64,000 nt of DNA, from positions 3,312,501 through 3,376,500 of the forward strand of contig NZ_CP070353.1 of assembly GCF_016919405.1 (NCBI RefSeq), given 5' to 3'. Shown here piece after piece: positions 1-11,927 of this stretch (within the stretch, counting starts at the first letter, position 1; every line of letters begins with the position of its first letter). The position numbers and the translations under genes were made by a program. The notes under the pieces are model-generated. The model had not been told where the DNA came from. It saw nothing but the letters and a program-made list of their open reading frames with translations, and did no database searches. Source of the stretch: Ensifer sp. PDNC004. Its GTDB lineage: Bacteria > Pseudomonadota > Alphaproteobacteria > Rhizobiales > Rhizobiaceae.

Positions 1-241
1 TAAGAGTGCCCTTCTGGTGTTCATGTTGGATTGGTGTTGCCTGACCGCGCATCACCGGACAGATCTCGAGAAGCTGGTCTTAAGATATGGCGCAAGTGAA
101 CCGCTCGGCGTGGTTCCAATAAAGCGACCGTATCGAACACGTCGATGGCATCTCAGAAGGATTGGGTTGTAAAAGGTAACCCTATCTGCCGCGTCCCTTC
201 GGGACGGCGGCTAATGGATGAGCATTGGCAATGAGAACGAT
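1..241 (+). other. 3' part of 16S-23S internal transcribed spacer
   Basis: Non-coding spacer running directly into the 23S gene. It contains a short GC hairpin at about 188-212. Bases 217-245 are largely complementary to 3026-3054 just beyond the 3' end of 23S (both arms carry gcaatg-a/g-gaacgatcaag), the expected RNase III processing stem that loops out the 23S precursor. No tRNA is visible here; the Ile/Ala tRNAs usual in this spacer would lie before the window. Confidence 0.8.
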
Positions 242-3031
<2,790 letters not shown>

Positions 3032-3180
3032 CGTTCCCATTGCTTGTGTTCATCACAAGGCGATTGCAAAGCATTCGCCGAGATGAACGACGTGTTCAAA
3101 ACAAAACGAGTTCGCTTAAACCCGAACTCACCAGCTTCTCATCCGGTTTGAGCCCGCAAGCTCAAATCTTGCGCTTTGCC

Positions 3181-3299
3181 GACCTGGTGGTTCTGGCGGG
3201 GTGGCTGCACCCGTTCCCATTCCGAACACGGCCGTGAAACGCCCCAGCGCCGATGGTACTTCGTCTTAAGACGCGGGAGAGTAGGTCGCTGCCAGGTCT
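3181..3299 (+). rRNA. rrf: 5S ribosomal RNA
   Basis: Typical 5S RNA. The 5' GACCTGGTGG pairs with 3' GCCAGGTC, and it contains the conserved CCCGTTCCCATTCCGAACACGG loop B/C segment and the GCGGGAGAGTAGGTC 3' part. It lies about 150 bases after 23S in the usual order of the operon. Confidence 0.95.
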
Positions 3300-3362
3300 G
3301 CAAAACGCAAGATAAAACGCCGGAAATCTTCTCGACACACTCTTCGGCCCTGCCGAAACACA

Positions 3363-3388
3363 AGGGCCGCCAACAAGCGGCCTTTTTG
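3363..3388 (+). terminator. Rho-independent terminator after 5S
   Basis: GGCCGC-CAACAA-GCGGCC stem followed by TTTTT. It could end most rRNA transcripts before the tRNA-fMet, or attenuate between them. Confidence 0.75.
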
Positions 3389-3413
3389 CGTAAGTAAGAT
3401 CAGACAAACCAAC

Positions 3414-3508
3414 GGGATTTTGCGCACGCAAAACCCGGACCGGTTAAACGGGATTTTGCCTTCGGCAAAACCCGCAATGAGCGGATAAATCCCAAAGGGA
3501 TTTACCGC
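3414..3508 (+). repeat. Three tandem hairpins between 5S and tRNA-fMet
   Basis: Three adjacent inverted repeats. The first is gggattttgc/gcaaaaccc (3414-3436), the second cgggattttgcc/ggcaaaacccg (3449-3474), and the third gcggataaatccc/gggatttaccgc with one bulged base (3481-3508). The first two share the ACGGGATTTTGC core and look like a duplicated unit. The last ends five bases before the tRNA. They may be precursor-processing structures or a small repeat family; the role is unknown. Confidence 0.7.
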
Positions 3509-3513
3509 GATGG

Positions 3514-3590
<77 letters not shown>

Positions 3591-3599
3591 AATCATAAA

Positions 3600-3630
3600 A
3601 GCCCCCTGCAGAAATGCCAGGGGGCTTTTT
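3600..3630 (+). terminator. Terminator after tRNA-fMet
   Basis: AGCCCCCTG/CAGGGGGCT stem with a 9-base loop followed by a T run. It ends the rRNA-tRNA transcription unit. Confidence 0.9.
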
Positions 3631-3632
3631 GC

Positions 3633-3945
3633 GTTTAGACCGCAGGGGAAAGACCCAGACGGGCGCAAGCGGACAGAGCAGGCAAGGGCCAAAGAACCGA
3701 GCACACCGCTAAACCTGAGGGGGGAGGGCACCCCAACGCGGTGGGAGAGCGGCCCTTCAATTCTCAACGGCTGGGAGGGAGCTTCGTCGACGGCCGGCCC
3801 GATCGAGCCGTGCAAATACCGGGTCTCGCTCGATGTGCCGTTGATCCTCGATTGAAGGGAGGAGCGTGCCGGCCCAAGTGGTCGAGTGTTGCCTGACGCC
3901 GCCCGATCGGGCGGCGCTGCCGTTCATGTGGAGTGGTAGTCCCGG
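3633..3945. other. Intergenic spacer, nothing recognised
   Basis: About 313 bases between the end of the rRNA operon and the 3' end of the DUF2950 gene. It is purine-rich at first. I see no convincing gene, tRNA, repeat or terminator with a T run. Confidence 0.6.
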
Positions 3946-4986
3946 TCAATCGTCGACGACGGACCATTTGTCGTCGGGATCGAAGCGGTCGATGAAGGGC
4001 ACGATCGCTTCCGTGCTCGGCCCGAGGTCGCGCTCGTAGATGATGCCCTGCTGGTTGACGACGAAGGTCTTCACCCCCGTCTCCGCATAGGTGACCGGCC
4101 AGGCGATCAGCGCAAAGCCGCCGATCATATTGCCGTTGATGACATAGTCGTAGCGGCCGCCGGCGATGTTGTCGCCCTGCGAGGTCAGGATGCGGAAGCG
4201 GTAGCCGAAATAGCCTTCGCCGGCTTTTGCCTTTTCCAAGGCTGCCTCGTTGATCGAGTCTCCGACGGGGCTTTCGCCGTCGCCCTGATCGGCAGGCCAA
4301 TAGAGCCCGTCGGTCTGGCCGGGCGTGCTGATCAGCTTCTGGGCATATTCGAGGACACCATCGGAATCGCGATCCTCGGAAGCGTATTCCTTCTGGGCAT
4401 CGACATAGGCTTCGACGGTGTCGATCGCCTGGAGCTCGTTCTCGCCGACGTGTCGGTTGACGATTTCTTCCAGGCCGACATAGGTATCGAAGGCCCATTT
4501 GCCGTCGTCGCCCTTGGTGAGCGGGAACGGCAGCGGCCAGAGCCGGTCGCCAATCTGAAGGATCTTGCGGCCCTCCAGATCCCGAACGACGACATTGCGG
4601 GCCGCGCCTTCGCGAATGAGGGCAAAGGTGTCCTTGACGCCCTCGCTGTCTTTCAGTTTCTCGGCATTCAGCCCCAGCAGTTTCGCCAGGCCATCGAAGT
4701 CATTTGCGGCGAGTTTCGCCTTGAATTCCTCGACGGCTTTGTCCGGATCGTCGAAGGCCGGTGGATCTTCCGCGGCGGCATAGGCATCCAGCCCACCCAC
4801 CATCTGGTCCGCCGGCGGCTGATCAGCCGGCGGTTGATCTCCAGCAGGCTGATCTCCTGCAGCTTGATTGCGTGCGGGTTTGTCGGCCGGCGGCTTGTCC
4901 TGCGAATAGGCGGAGCCGATCGGGGTTGCTACCAGAACCAGCGCCATCGCTGATCCCAGGAGAAGGGAATTGAAGAGTTTTGTCAT
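3946..4986 (-). CDS. DUF2950 family exported protein
   Basis: 346-residue protein with an N-terminal signal peptide (hydrophobic stretch to about residue 28, likely cut after AYS). A low-complexity linker follows with a repeated A/P-GDQP or P-ADQP pentapeptide (about residues 31-60), then the DUF2950 domain to the C-terminus, with segments such as FGYRFRILTSQG and GGFALIAWPV that I associate with this family. The start is fixed by AGGAG 8 bases upstream. It lies 21 bases after the DUF3300 gene on the same strand, a pairing common in proteobacteria, so the two are probably cotranscribed. Function is unknown; the site of action is presumably periplasmic. Confidence 0.85.
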   Translation of the reverse strand: MTKLFNSLLLGSAMALVLVATPIGSAYSQDKPPADKPARNQAAGDQPAGDQPPADQPPADQMVGGLDAYAAAEDPPAFDDPDKAVEEFKAKLAANDFDGLAKLLGLNAEKLKDSEGVKDTFALIREGAARNVVVRDLEGRKILQIGDRLWPLPFPLTKGDDGKWAFDTYVGLEEIVNRHVGENELQAIDTVEAYVDAQKEYASEDRDSDGVLEYAQKLISTPGQTDGLYWPADQGDGESPVGDSINEAALEKAKAGEGYFGYRFRILTSQGDNIAGGRYDYVINGNMIGGFALIAWPVTYAETGVKTFVVNQQGIIYERDLGPSTEAIVPFIDRFDPDDKWSVVDD

Positions 4987-5007
4987 GGTCGTTCTCCTGT
5001 GATCCGG

Positions 5008-6390
5008 TCAACGCCTACGGCCGCCGCCGCCGCCCCGTCCGCCGCCACCGCGGTGCATTTGCGGCCTGCCGCCGCCGCGGCTCATCTGCGGCCGCCCACC
5101 GCCACGCTGGCCACCGCCCAAGCTCTGGCCGCCGCGGCGTGATGAGGCCACCTCGCGCCGTCCGGAATTGACGTTGCCAAGACCCGACGGCTTTTGCCGG
5201 TTCTGCGCCTTGGCGGCCATCTTCTTCTTTCCGGAGGGACGGTTGACCTGCGAAGGCTTGTTGCCACCGGCGCGGTTGATGTTCTGCCGCCCATCGCCGG
5301 GCCGCGCCTTGGCGATCGCCTGACCGCCACCGCCGCCGCCTGGGCGTGCGGCCGGTCTTTGCTGTGCCTTCAGTCCGTCGAGCGTGCTCTTGCGCACATC
5401 CCTGATCTGGCCGGCACCACCGCCCCCGGGCCGCGCGTTCGGCCGGTCGCGATTGATCTCGGCGGCGCGGTTGCGCAGGTTGTTGTTACCGTTCGCCTTG
5501 AGATTGTTCTTGATGTTGGTCCGGTCGAGCTGCTGTATCTGGTTACGGTCGAATTTGATCTTACTGCGATCGACATTCTTCCAATCGACGTCGTTCCATT
5601 TGACCTTGCCGTTGATGTTGTTGAAGCAGGTGTTGCAGTCGACATCGATGTCGCCGCCGTTCCAGCGGCCGCCCCAGACACCCCAATCATCCCAGTCGAC
5701 GATCGCGGCGAAGGCCGCACCAGTCACCGCGCCGGCGAAGAAGGCCGCACCCGGATACCAGTAGGCGGGGTAGGGCTCGTCATAGTAGCCGATCGGCGCC
5801 GGCGCATAGTTCGGCTCGTAGAGCATCTCCGGCGGATACTGCGGCACGTAGATCGTTTCCGGGTTGGCCGCCTGGATGACGACGTTGTCGCCCTCCTGGA
5901 CCACCTTCACCTTGTCATCGGACTTGATGATGTTCTTGGCGACCGCCTCGTCACGCAATTGCTGGATGGCGATCAGCACATCCTTCTGCTGGTCGGCGAT
6001 GGCGTCGCCGAAGGACTGTGTCCATTCGAGATCTTCGCTCATCATCTTGACGATCTGCGGATAGTTCAGCAGCGAAATGACGCTGCCGTCCCAGTCCTCC
6101 TTCGGCTTCATGTCGGGCTTCTTCTGACGGGCCTCAAGGAAGCGTTCGGCCTCGACGATCTGCAACGGATAGAGTGCCGCTGCAGAAATGAGTGCCACCA
6201 ATTCGTCCGGATAAAGCGCGATGCGCGCCACCAGAACCTCGAGCTCGTCATCGCTGAGCGGCTCGGGTGCCGTTTGTTGTTCCTGGGCAGTCGGCGCGGC
6301 CGCCGTCTGCTGGGCGAGAACCGTTGTGACGGGTGTTGTTATCAAAAACGCTATTGCGCTGCCGAGCGCGATGATCGTCTTTTTGATCAT
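5008..6390 (-). CDS. DUF3300 family exported protein with Gly/Arg-rich tail
   Basis: 460-residue protein. The signal peptide covers about residues 1-27 (cut near VLAQ). The DUF3300 core follows (LVARIALYPDELVALIS, LYPLQIVEAERFL, IYVPQYPPEMLYEP), then a short membrane-like stretch (FFAGAVTGAAFAAIV, about 216-230). The long C-terminal half is basic and low-complexity, rich in Asn/Arg early and in RGGG repeats at the end. The start has GGAGG 8 bases upstream. It is the first gene of a pair with the DUF2950 gene. The family has no settled function; a cell-envelope role is likely from the signal peptide. The RGG-like tail suggests binding of a polyanion such as a surface polymer or nucleic acid, which is only inference. 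Confidence 0.85.
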   Translation of the reverse strand: MIKKTIIALGSAIAFLITTPVTTVLAQQTAAAPTAQEQQTAPEPLSDDELEVLVARIALYPDELVALISAAALYPLQIVEAERFLEARQKKPDMKPKEDWDGSVISLLNYPQIVKMMSEDLEWTQSFGDAIADQQKDVLIAIQQLRDEAVAKNIIKSDDKVKVVQEGDNVVIQAANPETIYVPQYPPEMLYEPNYAPAPIGYYDEPYPAYWYPGAAFFAGAVTGAAFAAIVDWDDWGVWGGRWNGGDIDVDCNTCFNNINGKVKWNDVDWKNVDRSKIKFDRNQIQQLDRTNIKNNLKANGNNNLRNRAAEINRDRPNARPGGGGAGQIRDVRKSTLDGLKAQQRPAARPGGGGGGQAIAKARPGDGRQNINRAGGNKPSQVNRPSGKKKMAAKAQNRQKPSGLGNVNSGRREVASSRRGGQSLGGGQRGGGRPQMSRGGGRPQMHRGGGGRGGGGGRRR

Positions 6391-6706
6391 CTATCCAGCC
6401 TCCCTCGTGTATCGGGCGGTGGCGCGGGCGCTTGTACTGGCGCGCGGGACAGCCCCCTGTCGACGCTTCTTGTCTTGCAATTTCAAGCTGATCGGGCCGC
6501 GATCGCTGACCACGGTCGTTATCAGTCACTGGAATCTCTAGAGGAGGCCGGCGGATCGGGAAGCCCGGCAGGCGTATTCTACGGTATGTTACTGCCCCAC
6601 GGTTGCCGTGAGAGTGCCATCCACGTGACGGTAGAACCCTTGCAGTGCGCCGGGGAGCACAAGGCTGCGGGCGTCGGCGGTTTCGCGTGGAGGGGAAGGG
6701 GCTAGC
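6391..6706. other. Divergent intergenic region
   Basis: 316 bases between the DUF3300 gene (leftward) and the AI-2E transporter gene (rightward), which must hold both promoters. I found no clear operator or sigma-70 pair beyond the ribosome-binding sites at each end. Confidence 0.5.
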
Positions 6707-7855
6707 ATGGACGAGGATCCTTCCCGATCGAATGTGATCCGCAACGGAACGAACGGGTCGCCTTCCATCGAGGCGAAGATCACGGATATCGCCCGGATCG
6801 GCATCGTCGGGCTTCTGGCCTACTGGTCCCTGACGCTGATCGCGCCCTTCGCGATCATCCTGATATGGGCGGCAATCCTCGCTGTGGCGCTCTTTCCGGC
6901 CTATGCCCGGCTTGGGCGCCTGCTCGGTTCGCGGCGCCTTTCCTCTTTCCTGATAACGCTGATATGTCTCGCCGTCATCGTTGCGCCACTGACTGCGATC
7001 GCCGTCAGTTTTGCCGAGGGGCTGCAGGCGCTGCTTGCCCGGCTTGCCGACGGTTCGCTGATCGTGCCGGTCCCGCCGGAATACGTCCGCACGTGGCCTG
7101 TCGTCGGCGAGCGCATTCATGCGGCCTGGAGCATGGCGTCGGGCAATATCGAAGCACTGCTGAGCAAGATCGAACCGGCGCTGATGCAGGCCGGGACCAA
7201 GGTTCTCGGCAAGGTCGCGAGCGTCGGCGCCGAGGTCTTGAGTTTCGTGGTCTCGGTGTTGATCGCAGGTTTCCTATTCGGTTCGGCGGAGCGGCTGGCG
7301 GAAATGGCGCAGCGCTTTGCCGGCAGGATCGGCGGCCAGCGCGGCATCGGTTTCCTCAAGCTTTCGACCGCGACGATCCGCAACGTGGCGCGCGGCGTCA
7401 TCGGCGTGGCGCTGCTACAGGCCTTTCTGTGCGGGCTGGTGCTCAGCCTGTTCGACGTGCCGGCACCCGGCGCAATCGCCTTCGTCGTGCTCGTGCTCTG
7501 CATCATCCAGATCGGCCCGGCGCTGGTGCTACTGCCCGTCATGATCTGGGCCTGGTTCACCATGGATTTCGGTCCGGCGCTGTTGCTGACGATCCTGTTG
7601 ATCCCGCTTTTCGTCATCGACAACGTGATGAAGCCGATCCTGGTGGCACGCGGGCTGTCAACACCGACGCTGGTGATCCTGCTCGGGGTGCTCGGTGGCA
7701 CGCTGTCCTACGGCCTGATCGGTCTTTTCCTCGGGCCGATCGTGCTGAGTGTCGCGCATGATCTGCTGATGGTTTGGGCGCGCTCGGATGCTGAGCCTGA
7801 GAAAGCGGCTGAACCCGCCGTTCGCGACGGCGAGCTTGAACCCGGCAATATCTGA
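6707..7855 (+). CDS. AI-2E family transporter (PerM/TqsA type)
   Basis: 382-residue polytopic membrane protein of the AI-2 exporter superfamily (UPF0118/DUF20). It has paired N-terminal hydrophobic segments (LLAYWSLTLIAPFAIILIWAA, about 37-60), a soluble stretch, and a C-terminal cluster of membrane helices. The conserved C-terminal region includes FVIDNVMKPILVARGLSTPTLVILLG and GLIGLFLGPIVL. Family members export small molecules (AI-2 in TqsA) or act as ion/organic antiporters, so the substrate cannot be given. ATG has AAGGGG upstream. It is convergent with the TPR gene, the two stop codons directly abutting. Confidence 0.88.
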   Translation: MDEDPSRSNVIRNGTNGSPSIEAKITDIARIGIVGLLAYWSLTLIAPFAIILIWAAILAVALFPAYARLGRLLGSRRLSSFLITLICLAVIVAPLTAIAVSFAEGLQALLARLADGSLIVPVPPEYVRTWPVVGERIHAAWSMASGNIEALLSKIEPALMQAGTKVLGKVASVGAEVLSFVVSVLIAGFLFGSAERLAEMAQRFAGRIGGQRGIGFLKLSTATIRNVARGVIGVALLQAFLCGLVLSLFDVPAPGAIAFVVLVLCIIQIGPALVLLPVMIWAWFTMDFGPALLLTILLIPLFVIDNVMKPILVARGLSTPTLVILLGVLGGTLSYGLIGLFLGPIVLSVAHDLLMVWARSDAEPEKAAEPAVRDGELEPGNI

Positions 7856-9619
7856 TCAGCGTATGGCGCTCGCGGTCCCTGCCTGTTGATACTCCGCCTC
7901 GGGTACGGAGACGCCGGCGGCGCGCAAGCCGTCGAACAGGCGGTGCTGATCCTCAGGCCGGTGCAATTGAGCGGCAATCGTCTGCCCGAGGTCACCGAGG
8001 AAGCCTGGGGCGTGGGCCTCGAACCACTTTCGCTCCTCCCGTGCCTGATCCGACTTGCCGAGCTTGCCGAGAATCGCAAGCAGGAGCAACCGGTCGGCCG
8101 GGCTGGCGTGCGGACTGGCAAGCCGCGCCCAGCGCTCGGCGGCGACATAGTCGCCCGCGAAGTAGGCGCAGCTTGCCAGCGCCCCCTCGAAAGCGCCTGT
8201 CTGGCCGAGATTGCGTTCCGTCGCGTCCGACAGGAGCTTGCAGCCCGCATCCCACTGTCCCGACTGCGCGAGCCGGAGGCCGTATGCGCCGGCAAGCTCG
8301 CTGTCGTTGGGATTGATGGCAAGCGCACGGGCGCCGACGGCGAGGGCGGCATCGACCTCGCCGCGAGCGAAAAGGACGAGCATCTGCGCTTCGAGGGCGC
8401 GAACGTCGACGGGGGCGAGATCGACGGCGCGCGCCGCCGCTTCGCCAGCCTGTTCCAGCAATCCTGGCGAGGCCGCGGGGTCGGCGCGATCGCGCAGGGC
8501 ATCGACATAGCTCATGGACAGAAGCGCCCAGGCGGTCGCATAGGTCGGGAATTGCCGGGTCGCGCGCTGCAGGCAGTCTTCGGCGGCGCGGCGGGATTGC
8601 GGATCGGCGTCGCCGCGATGATCGTAGTAGGTGAGGGTGCAGGCATAGGGCTTCCAACCTTCAGGAACCGGGTGCCTGAGTTCGGCCGCGCTTGCCTGAA
8701 AGACGGCGCCGTAGGGCTCTGCCACCGCGCTCGATACCGCCGCCGCGGTCCTTGCCTGCTGATCTATGACTTCGCCGGACTGCAGTCGTTCGTCATAGGT
8801 GTTTGCCCAGACGATCGCCCCGTCGGATCGCTGGACAAGCTTCACGACCAGCCGCAACCGTTCGCCCTCGAGCCTTACGCGTCCCTCGAGCGCATAGGCG
8901 TGATCGTCCGGTGTCTGCAGTCGGTCGTTGCCGGTAACCGGCACGATCTCCTTGAACTTGGCAAGGTTGCTGACGACTTCGTCCGTCAATCCCTGCGCCA
9001 TCATCGCCGATTGCCGGGTTCTTGAGAGATCCTCGAAAGGCGTGACGATCACCTTCGGGATATTGGGCCGATTGGTCGTGGTGCTTTCGTCACCGAAAAG
9101 CAGCAAGCCGGCCGATAGGCCGGCGACCCCACACACAAGCGCCGCAGCGCCAAGCAGGACGCGGCGGCGCTCATGCCAGCCGACCGGCACTGCTTCGGAC
9201 GGTGGCGTTCCGCTTTCCATAAATGGTGCCGGCTGTTTTTCGGCCCGCCTTTCGAAGGTCGGCACATAGGCGCCCTTCGGCATGCGGATGACGATCGGGT
9301 CGCTGCGTCCGGCGACGAGGTAATAGCGTTCGAGCGCCCGTCGAATGCGGCCCGCCTCGATCCGAACGGCAGGATCCGTTTGCGGGTCGAAGGAGGAAGT
9401 CCGGCCGAAAACCTCTGTCGCAATGGAATAGGCCTTGATGCGGTCGCCGCGCCCGGCGAGCGTTTCCGCGATGACATAGGCCAGGAATTTACGGTCGCGG
9501 TCCGGAGCGTCGAATTCGGCGCTCAGGCGAATGCGCTCAAGCTGTGCCAGAACTTCCGCGCGGCTCGGCGGAGATATGGTCGGTTCGACGCCGACGTCCT
9601 GCTGGTCCCCGATGGCCAT
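7856..9619 (-). CDS. Membrane TPR protein with CadC/cyclase-like N-terminal domain
   Basis: 587-residue protein of a type common in Rhizobiales and often misnamed adenylate cyclase, though no cyclase domain is present. The N-terminal ~110 residues form a conserved module (SFDPQTDPAVRIEAGRIRRALERYY...GAYVPTF) with helix-turn-helix character. One membrane helix lies at about 152-178 (VLLGAAALVCGVAGLSAGLLLFG). A TolB-like domain follows (KVIVTPFEDLSRT...LTDEVVSNL), then TPR-like repeats to the end. ATG at 9619 is preferred because GGAGG lies 6 bases upstream; a GTG one codon earlier is possible. A transmembrane sensor or assembly protein is plausible; the target is unknown. Confidence 0.75.
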   Translation of the reverse strand: MAIGDQQDVGVEPTISPPSRAEVLAQLERIRLSAEFDAPDRDRKFLAYVIAETLAGRGDRIKAYSIATEVFGRTSSFDPQTDPAVRIEAGRIRRALERYYLVAGRSDPIVIRMPKGAYVPTFERRAEKQPAPFMESGTPPSEAVPVGWHERRRVLLGAAALVCGVAGLSAGLLLFGDESTTTNRPNIPKVIVTPFEDLSRTRQSAMMAQGLTDEVVSNLAKFKEIVPVTGNDRLQTPDDHAYALEGRVRLEGERLRLVVKLVQRSDGAIVWANTYDERLQSGEVIDQQARTAAAVSSAVAEPYGAVFQASAAELRHPVPEGWKPYACTLTYYDHRGDADPQSRRAAEDCLQRATRQFPTYATAWALLSMSYVDALRDRADPAASPGLLEQAGEAAARAVDLAPVDVRALEAQMLVLFARGEVDAALAVGARALAINPNDSELAGAYGLRLAQSGQWDAGCKLLSDATERNLGQTGAFEGALASCAYFAGDYVAAERWARLASPHASPADRLLLLAILGKLGKSDQAREERKWFEAHAPGFLGDLGQTIAAQLHRPEDQHRLFDGLRAAGVSVPEAEYQQAGTASAIR

Positions 9620-9917
9620 CACGCGCCTCCATGGTCACAATGTGAGATTGTATCCGGCGGCAGTGTATTCTCCCGTATCCTACGCACCGGTTCGGTCGGA
9701 GCGCAACATTTATTCGCGTACCGCGCTTCACGTTCCCTGCCGAGGCTGCGCGGGCGTGCGCTGGCGATGCCGAGGAAGCGGCGCGCGGCCGCGCTATCCC
9801 TCGCCGAGGTCATGACCCGCGCTGGACGGGAAAGGCGGCGGCCCGCATCCCCGGTCCGCCGATGCCGGCTTGCCGTACGTCGAGCGCCGATCGTGGCAAA
9901 TGAAGTCGAAGAGGCTT
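9620..9917. other. Intergenic spacer upstream of TPR gene
   Basis: 298 bases between two leftward genes. It should carry the promoter of the TPR gene and any terminator of the GGDEF-EAL gene. I see no clear hairpin with a T run or operator. Confidence 0.5.
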
Positions 9918-11927
9918 CTAGGTCCGGACGCCGTTTCGAAGCGGGATGCGTGGTTTGTCGGTGGGCGCGCGGAACATTTCCGCAGGCGCCGGGCGTCCGA
10001 CGTGGAAACCCTGCACGTGGTCGATCCGGAAGCGGCGCATCAGGGCCAGTTGCTCGTCGGTCTCCACGCCCTCGATCAGGATCTTGTGGCCGCGGTTGCG
10101 CACGAGCCCGATGATGTCCTGCAGCATCGCGCGGCCCTTCGGGGTGGCGCAATCGTGCAGGAACGACCGGTCAACCTTCACCGTGTCGAAATCGATCAGG
10201 CGCAGCCAGGAGAGGCCGGCGAAACCGGTTCCGAAATCGTCCAGCCAGATGCGGATGCCGAGCGTTTCCAGGTCGCTGATGCAGCGCAGGATGCCCGAAT
10301 GCATCTCCATCTCGAGCCCTTCGGTGATCTCGAAGGCGAGGCGGCTGCCGGCAACCCCGGTCTCGCCGAGGATCGCTGCGACCGAGGTCGCAAAGCCCGG
10401 CGTCTTCAGCTGGATCGGCGAAACGTTGACGCTGACGAGCGGGATGTGGTTGTCGACCAGAAGCTCGCGGCAGACGGTCTTTATCGCCCAGCGGCCGAGA
10501 TCGAGAATGGCGCCGGTCCGTTCGGCAACCGGGATGAAGAGGCTCGGCGGCACCGACGTGCCGTCCAGCATCGTCAGGCGCATCAGGGCCTCGACCGCAT
10601 CGACCTCGCCGGTCGTCACGTTCGTGATCGGCTGGTAGACGAGGGATACCAGGTTCTGGTCGACTGCGATCTTCAGCAGCGCTGCGATGTTCTCGCTCTC
10701 GTCGCTGCTCTGCGGATCGTTCGGATCGAACAGCTTCGAGCAGTTTCGCCCGCTCGCCTTGGCGGCGTAAAGCGCGCGGTCGGCCTCGTGGATGATCTTT
10801 TCTAGCTTGGCTCCGGTGTGGTTGCGGGTGAAGGCGGCGCCGACGCTGACAGTGACGATGGACACGCCGTCGCGGCGCTGCTCGTGGGTCAGCCCCATGT
10901 TCTCAACCGTGCGGCAGATGACCTCCGCAAGCTCGGCCGCCTGCTCACGCGTATCCAGGCGGGCAAGGACGATGAACTCCTCGCCGCCGTAGCGGCCGAT
11001 CGAGCCGTGATAGTCCCTGATCGCCTCGCCGAGTGCATTGGCCACGAGAATGAGGCAGCGGTCGCCCTCCTGGTGGCCGTAGCAGTCGTTGTATTTCTTG
11101 AAGAAATCGACGTCGATCAGCATGGCGGTGAAGTTCTTGCCGAGCTTCTGCCAATCGTTCCAGTAGTCGCGCAACTGCTGGTCGATGGCGCGGCGGTTGT
11201 CGAGACCGGTCAGCGGATCGGTGTTGGACAGCCGCAGAAGCGCCATGCCGCGCTCGGAAGCCTCGTTCTGCTGGATCTTCGCCTCGAAGGCGTTGAGGAA
11301 AACCTTGTAGCGCTCGCGGTTGAGCTTCCAGTTCACATAGGAGGTGAAGACGAAGCAGGAGACGTAGAACGTCCCGAAGGCGATCAGGTAGGCCGGATCG
11401 TGTTCGGAGAAGAACGACAGCGCGATGAAAAACGTCACCAATACGATGCTGGAGGCGACCACCGAGAGGCGGAACCGTAGGCTGAAGAAGAGATTGGCGC
11501 CCATCATGAAGATGGCGCCGAAGATCATGTAATAGGACATGCTGTTCGTATCGGCCGTCATCATCGCCGGGACGAGCCAGCCGATGTAGCCGAAGACGAG
11601 GGCTGCGGCGCAGGTGGCGTCGAGCCACTTGGTCTGGGCCTTCAGCCGGAACAGGATCTCGAAGGTCAGCAGCGAGCCGATGCCGACAAAGAGGCGCGAG
11701 ACGATCGTGTATAAGGCGACGTCGGGGACGAGCAGAATGTCGGGGATGAAGAAAAGCAGGTAGACGACGACGGCAATCCACAGCCCCTGCCGGGTCGAGG
11801 CGCGCCGGCCAGCCTCGCCCTCCATGCGATAGAGGGTCTGAAGCTCAGCCAGGTGCGGCCTGTGCGGCTGCTTGTGTAGGTCGATGTCAACTACGTCGGC
11901 CAACGTGTGCTTCATGCACTGATCCAT
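9918..11927 (-). CDS. Membrane GGDEF-EAL c-di-GMP cyclase/phosphodiesterase
   Basis: 669-residue bifunctional c-di-GMP protein. About six membrane helices span residues 48-200, then a short coiled linker, a GGDEF domain (GRYGGEEF, GGEEF at 314-318; NTDPLTGLDNRR; IDVDFFKKYND) and an EAL domain (EAL at 446-448, NVSPIQL, DDFGTGFAGLS, KVDRSF, EGVETDEQ). Both active-site signatures look intact. The RxxD inhibitory site expected nine residues before GGEEF is absent (DYHG there), so product feedback on the cyclase is unlikely. Neither candidate start (11927 or 11915) has a good Shine-Dalgarno sequence. It is divergent from the methyltransferase gene. Only c-di-GMP turnover can be stated; the signal sensed is unknown. 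Confidence 0.92.
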   Translation of the reverse strand: MDQCMKHTLADVVDIDLHKQPHRPHLAELQTLYRMEGEAGRRASTRQGLWIAVVVYLLFFIPDILLVPDVALYTIVSRLFVGIGSLLTFEILFRLKAQTKWLDATCAAALVFGYIGWLVPAMMTADTNSMSYYMIFGAIFMMGANLFFSLRFRLSVVASSIVLVTFFIALSFFSEHDPAYLIAFGTFYVSCFVFTSYVNWKLNRERYKVFLNAFEAKIQQNEASERGMALLRLSNTDPLTGLDNRRAIDQQLRDYWNDWQKLGKNFTAMLIDVDFFKKYNDCYGHQEGDRCLILVANALGEAIRDYHGSIGRYGGEEFIVLARLDTREQAAELAEVICRTVENMGLTHEQRRDGVSIVTVSVGAAFTRNHTGAKLEKIIHEADRALYAAKASGRNCSKLFDPNDPQSSDESENIAALLKIAVDQNLVSLVYQPITNVTTGEVDAVEALMRLTMLDGTSVPPSLFIPVAERTGAILDLGRWAIKTVCRELLVDNHIPLVSVNVSPIQLKTPGFATSVAAILGETGVAGSRLAFEITEGLEMEMHSGILRCISDLETLGIRIWLDDFGTGFAGLSWLRLIDFDTVKVDRSFLHDCATPKGRAMLQDIIGLVRNRGHKILIEGVETDEQLALMRRFRIDHVQGFHVGRPAPAEMFRAPTDKPRIPLRNGVRT

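Noticed and set aside
5194..6705. 503-codon plus-strand frame opposite the DUF3300 gene
   Set aside because: Shadow frame without family features; DUF3300 on the minus strand has a signal peptide and ribosome site.
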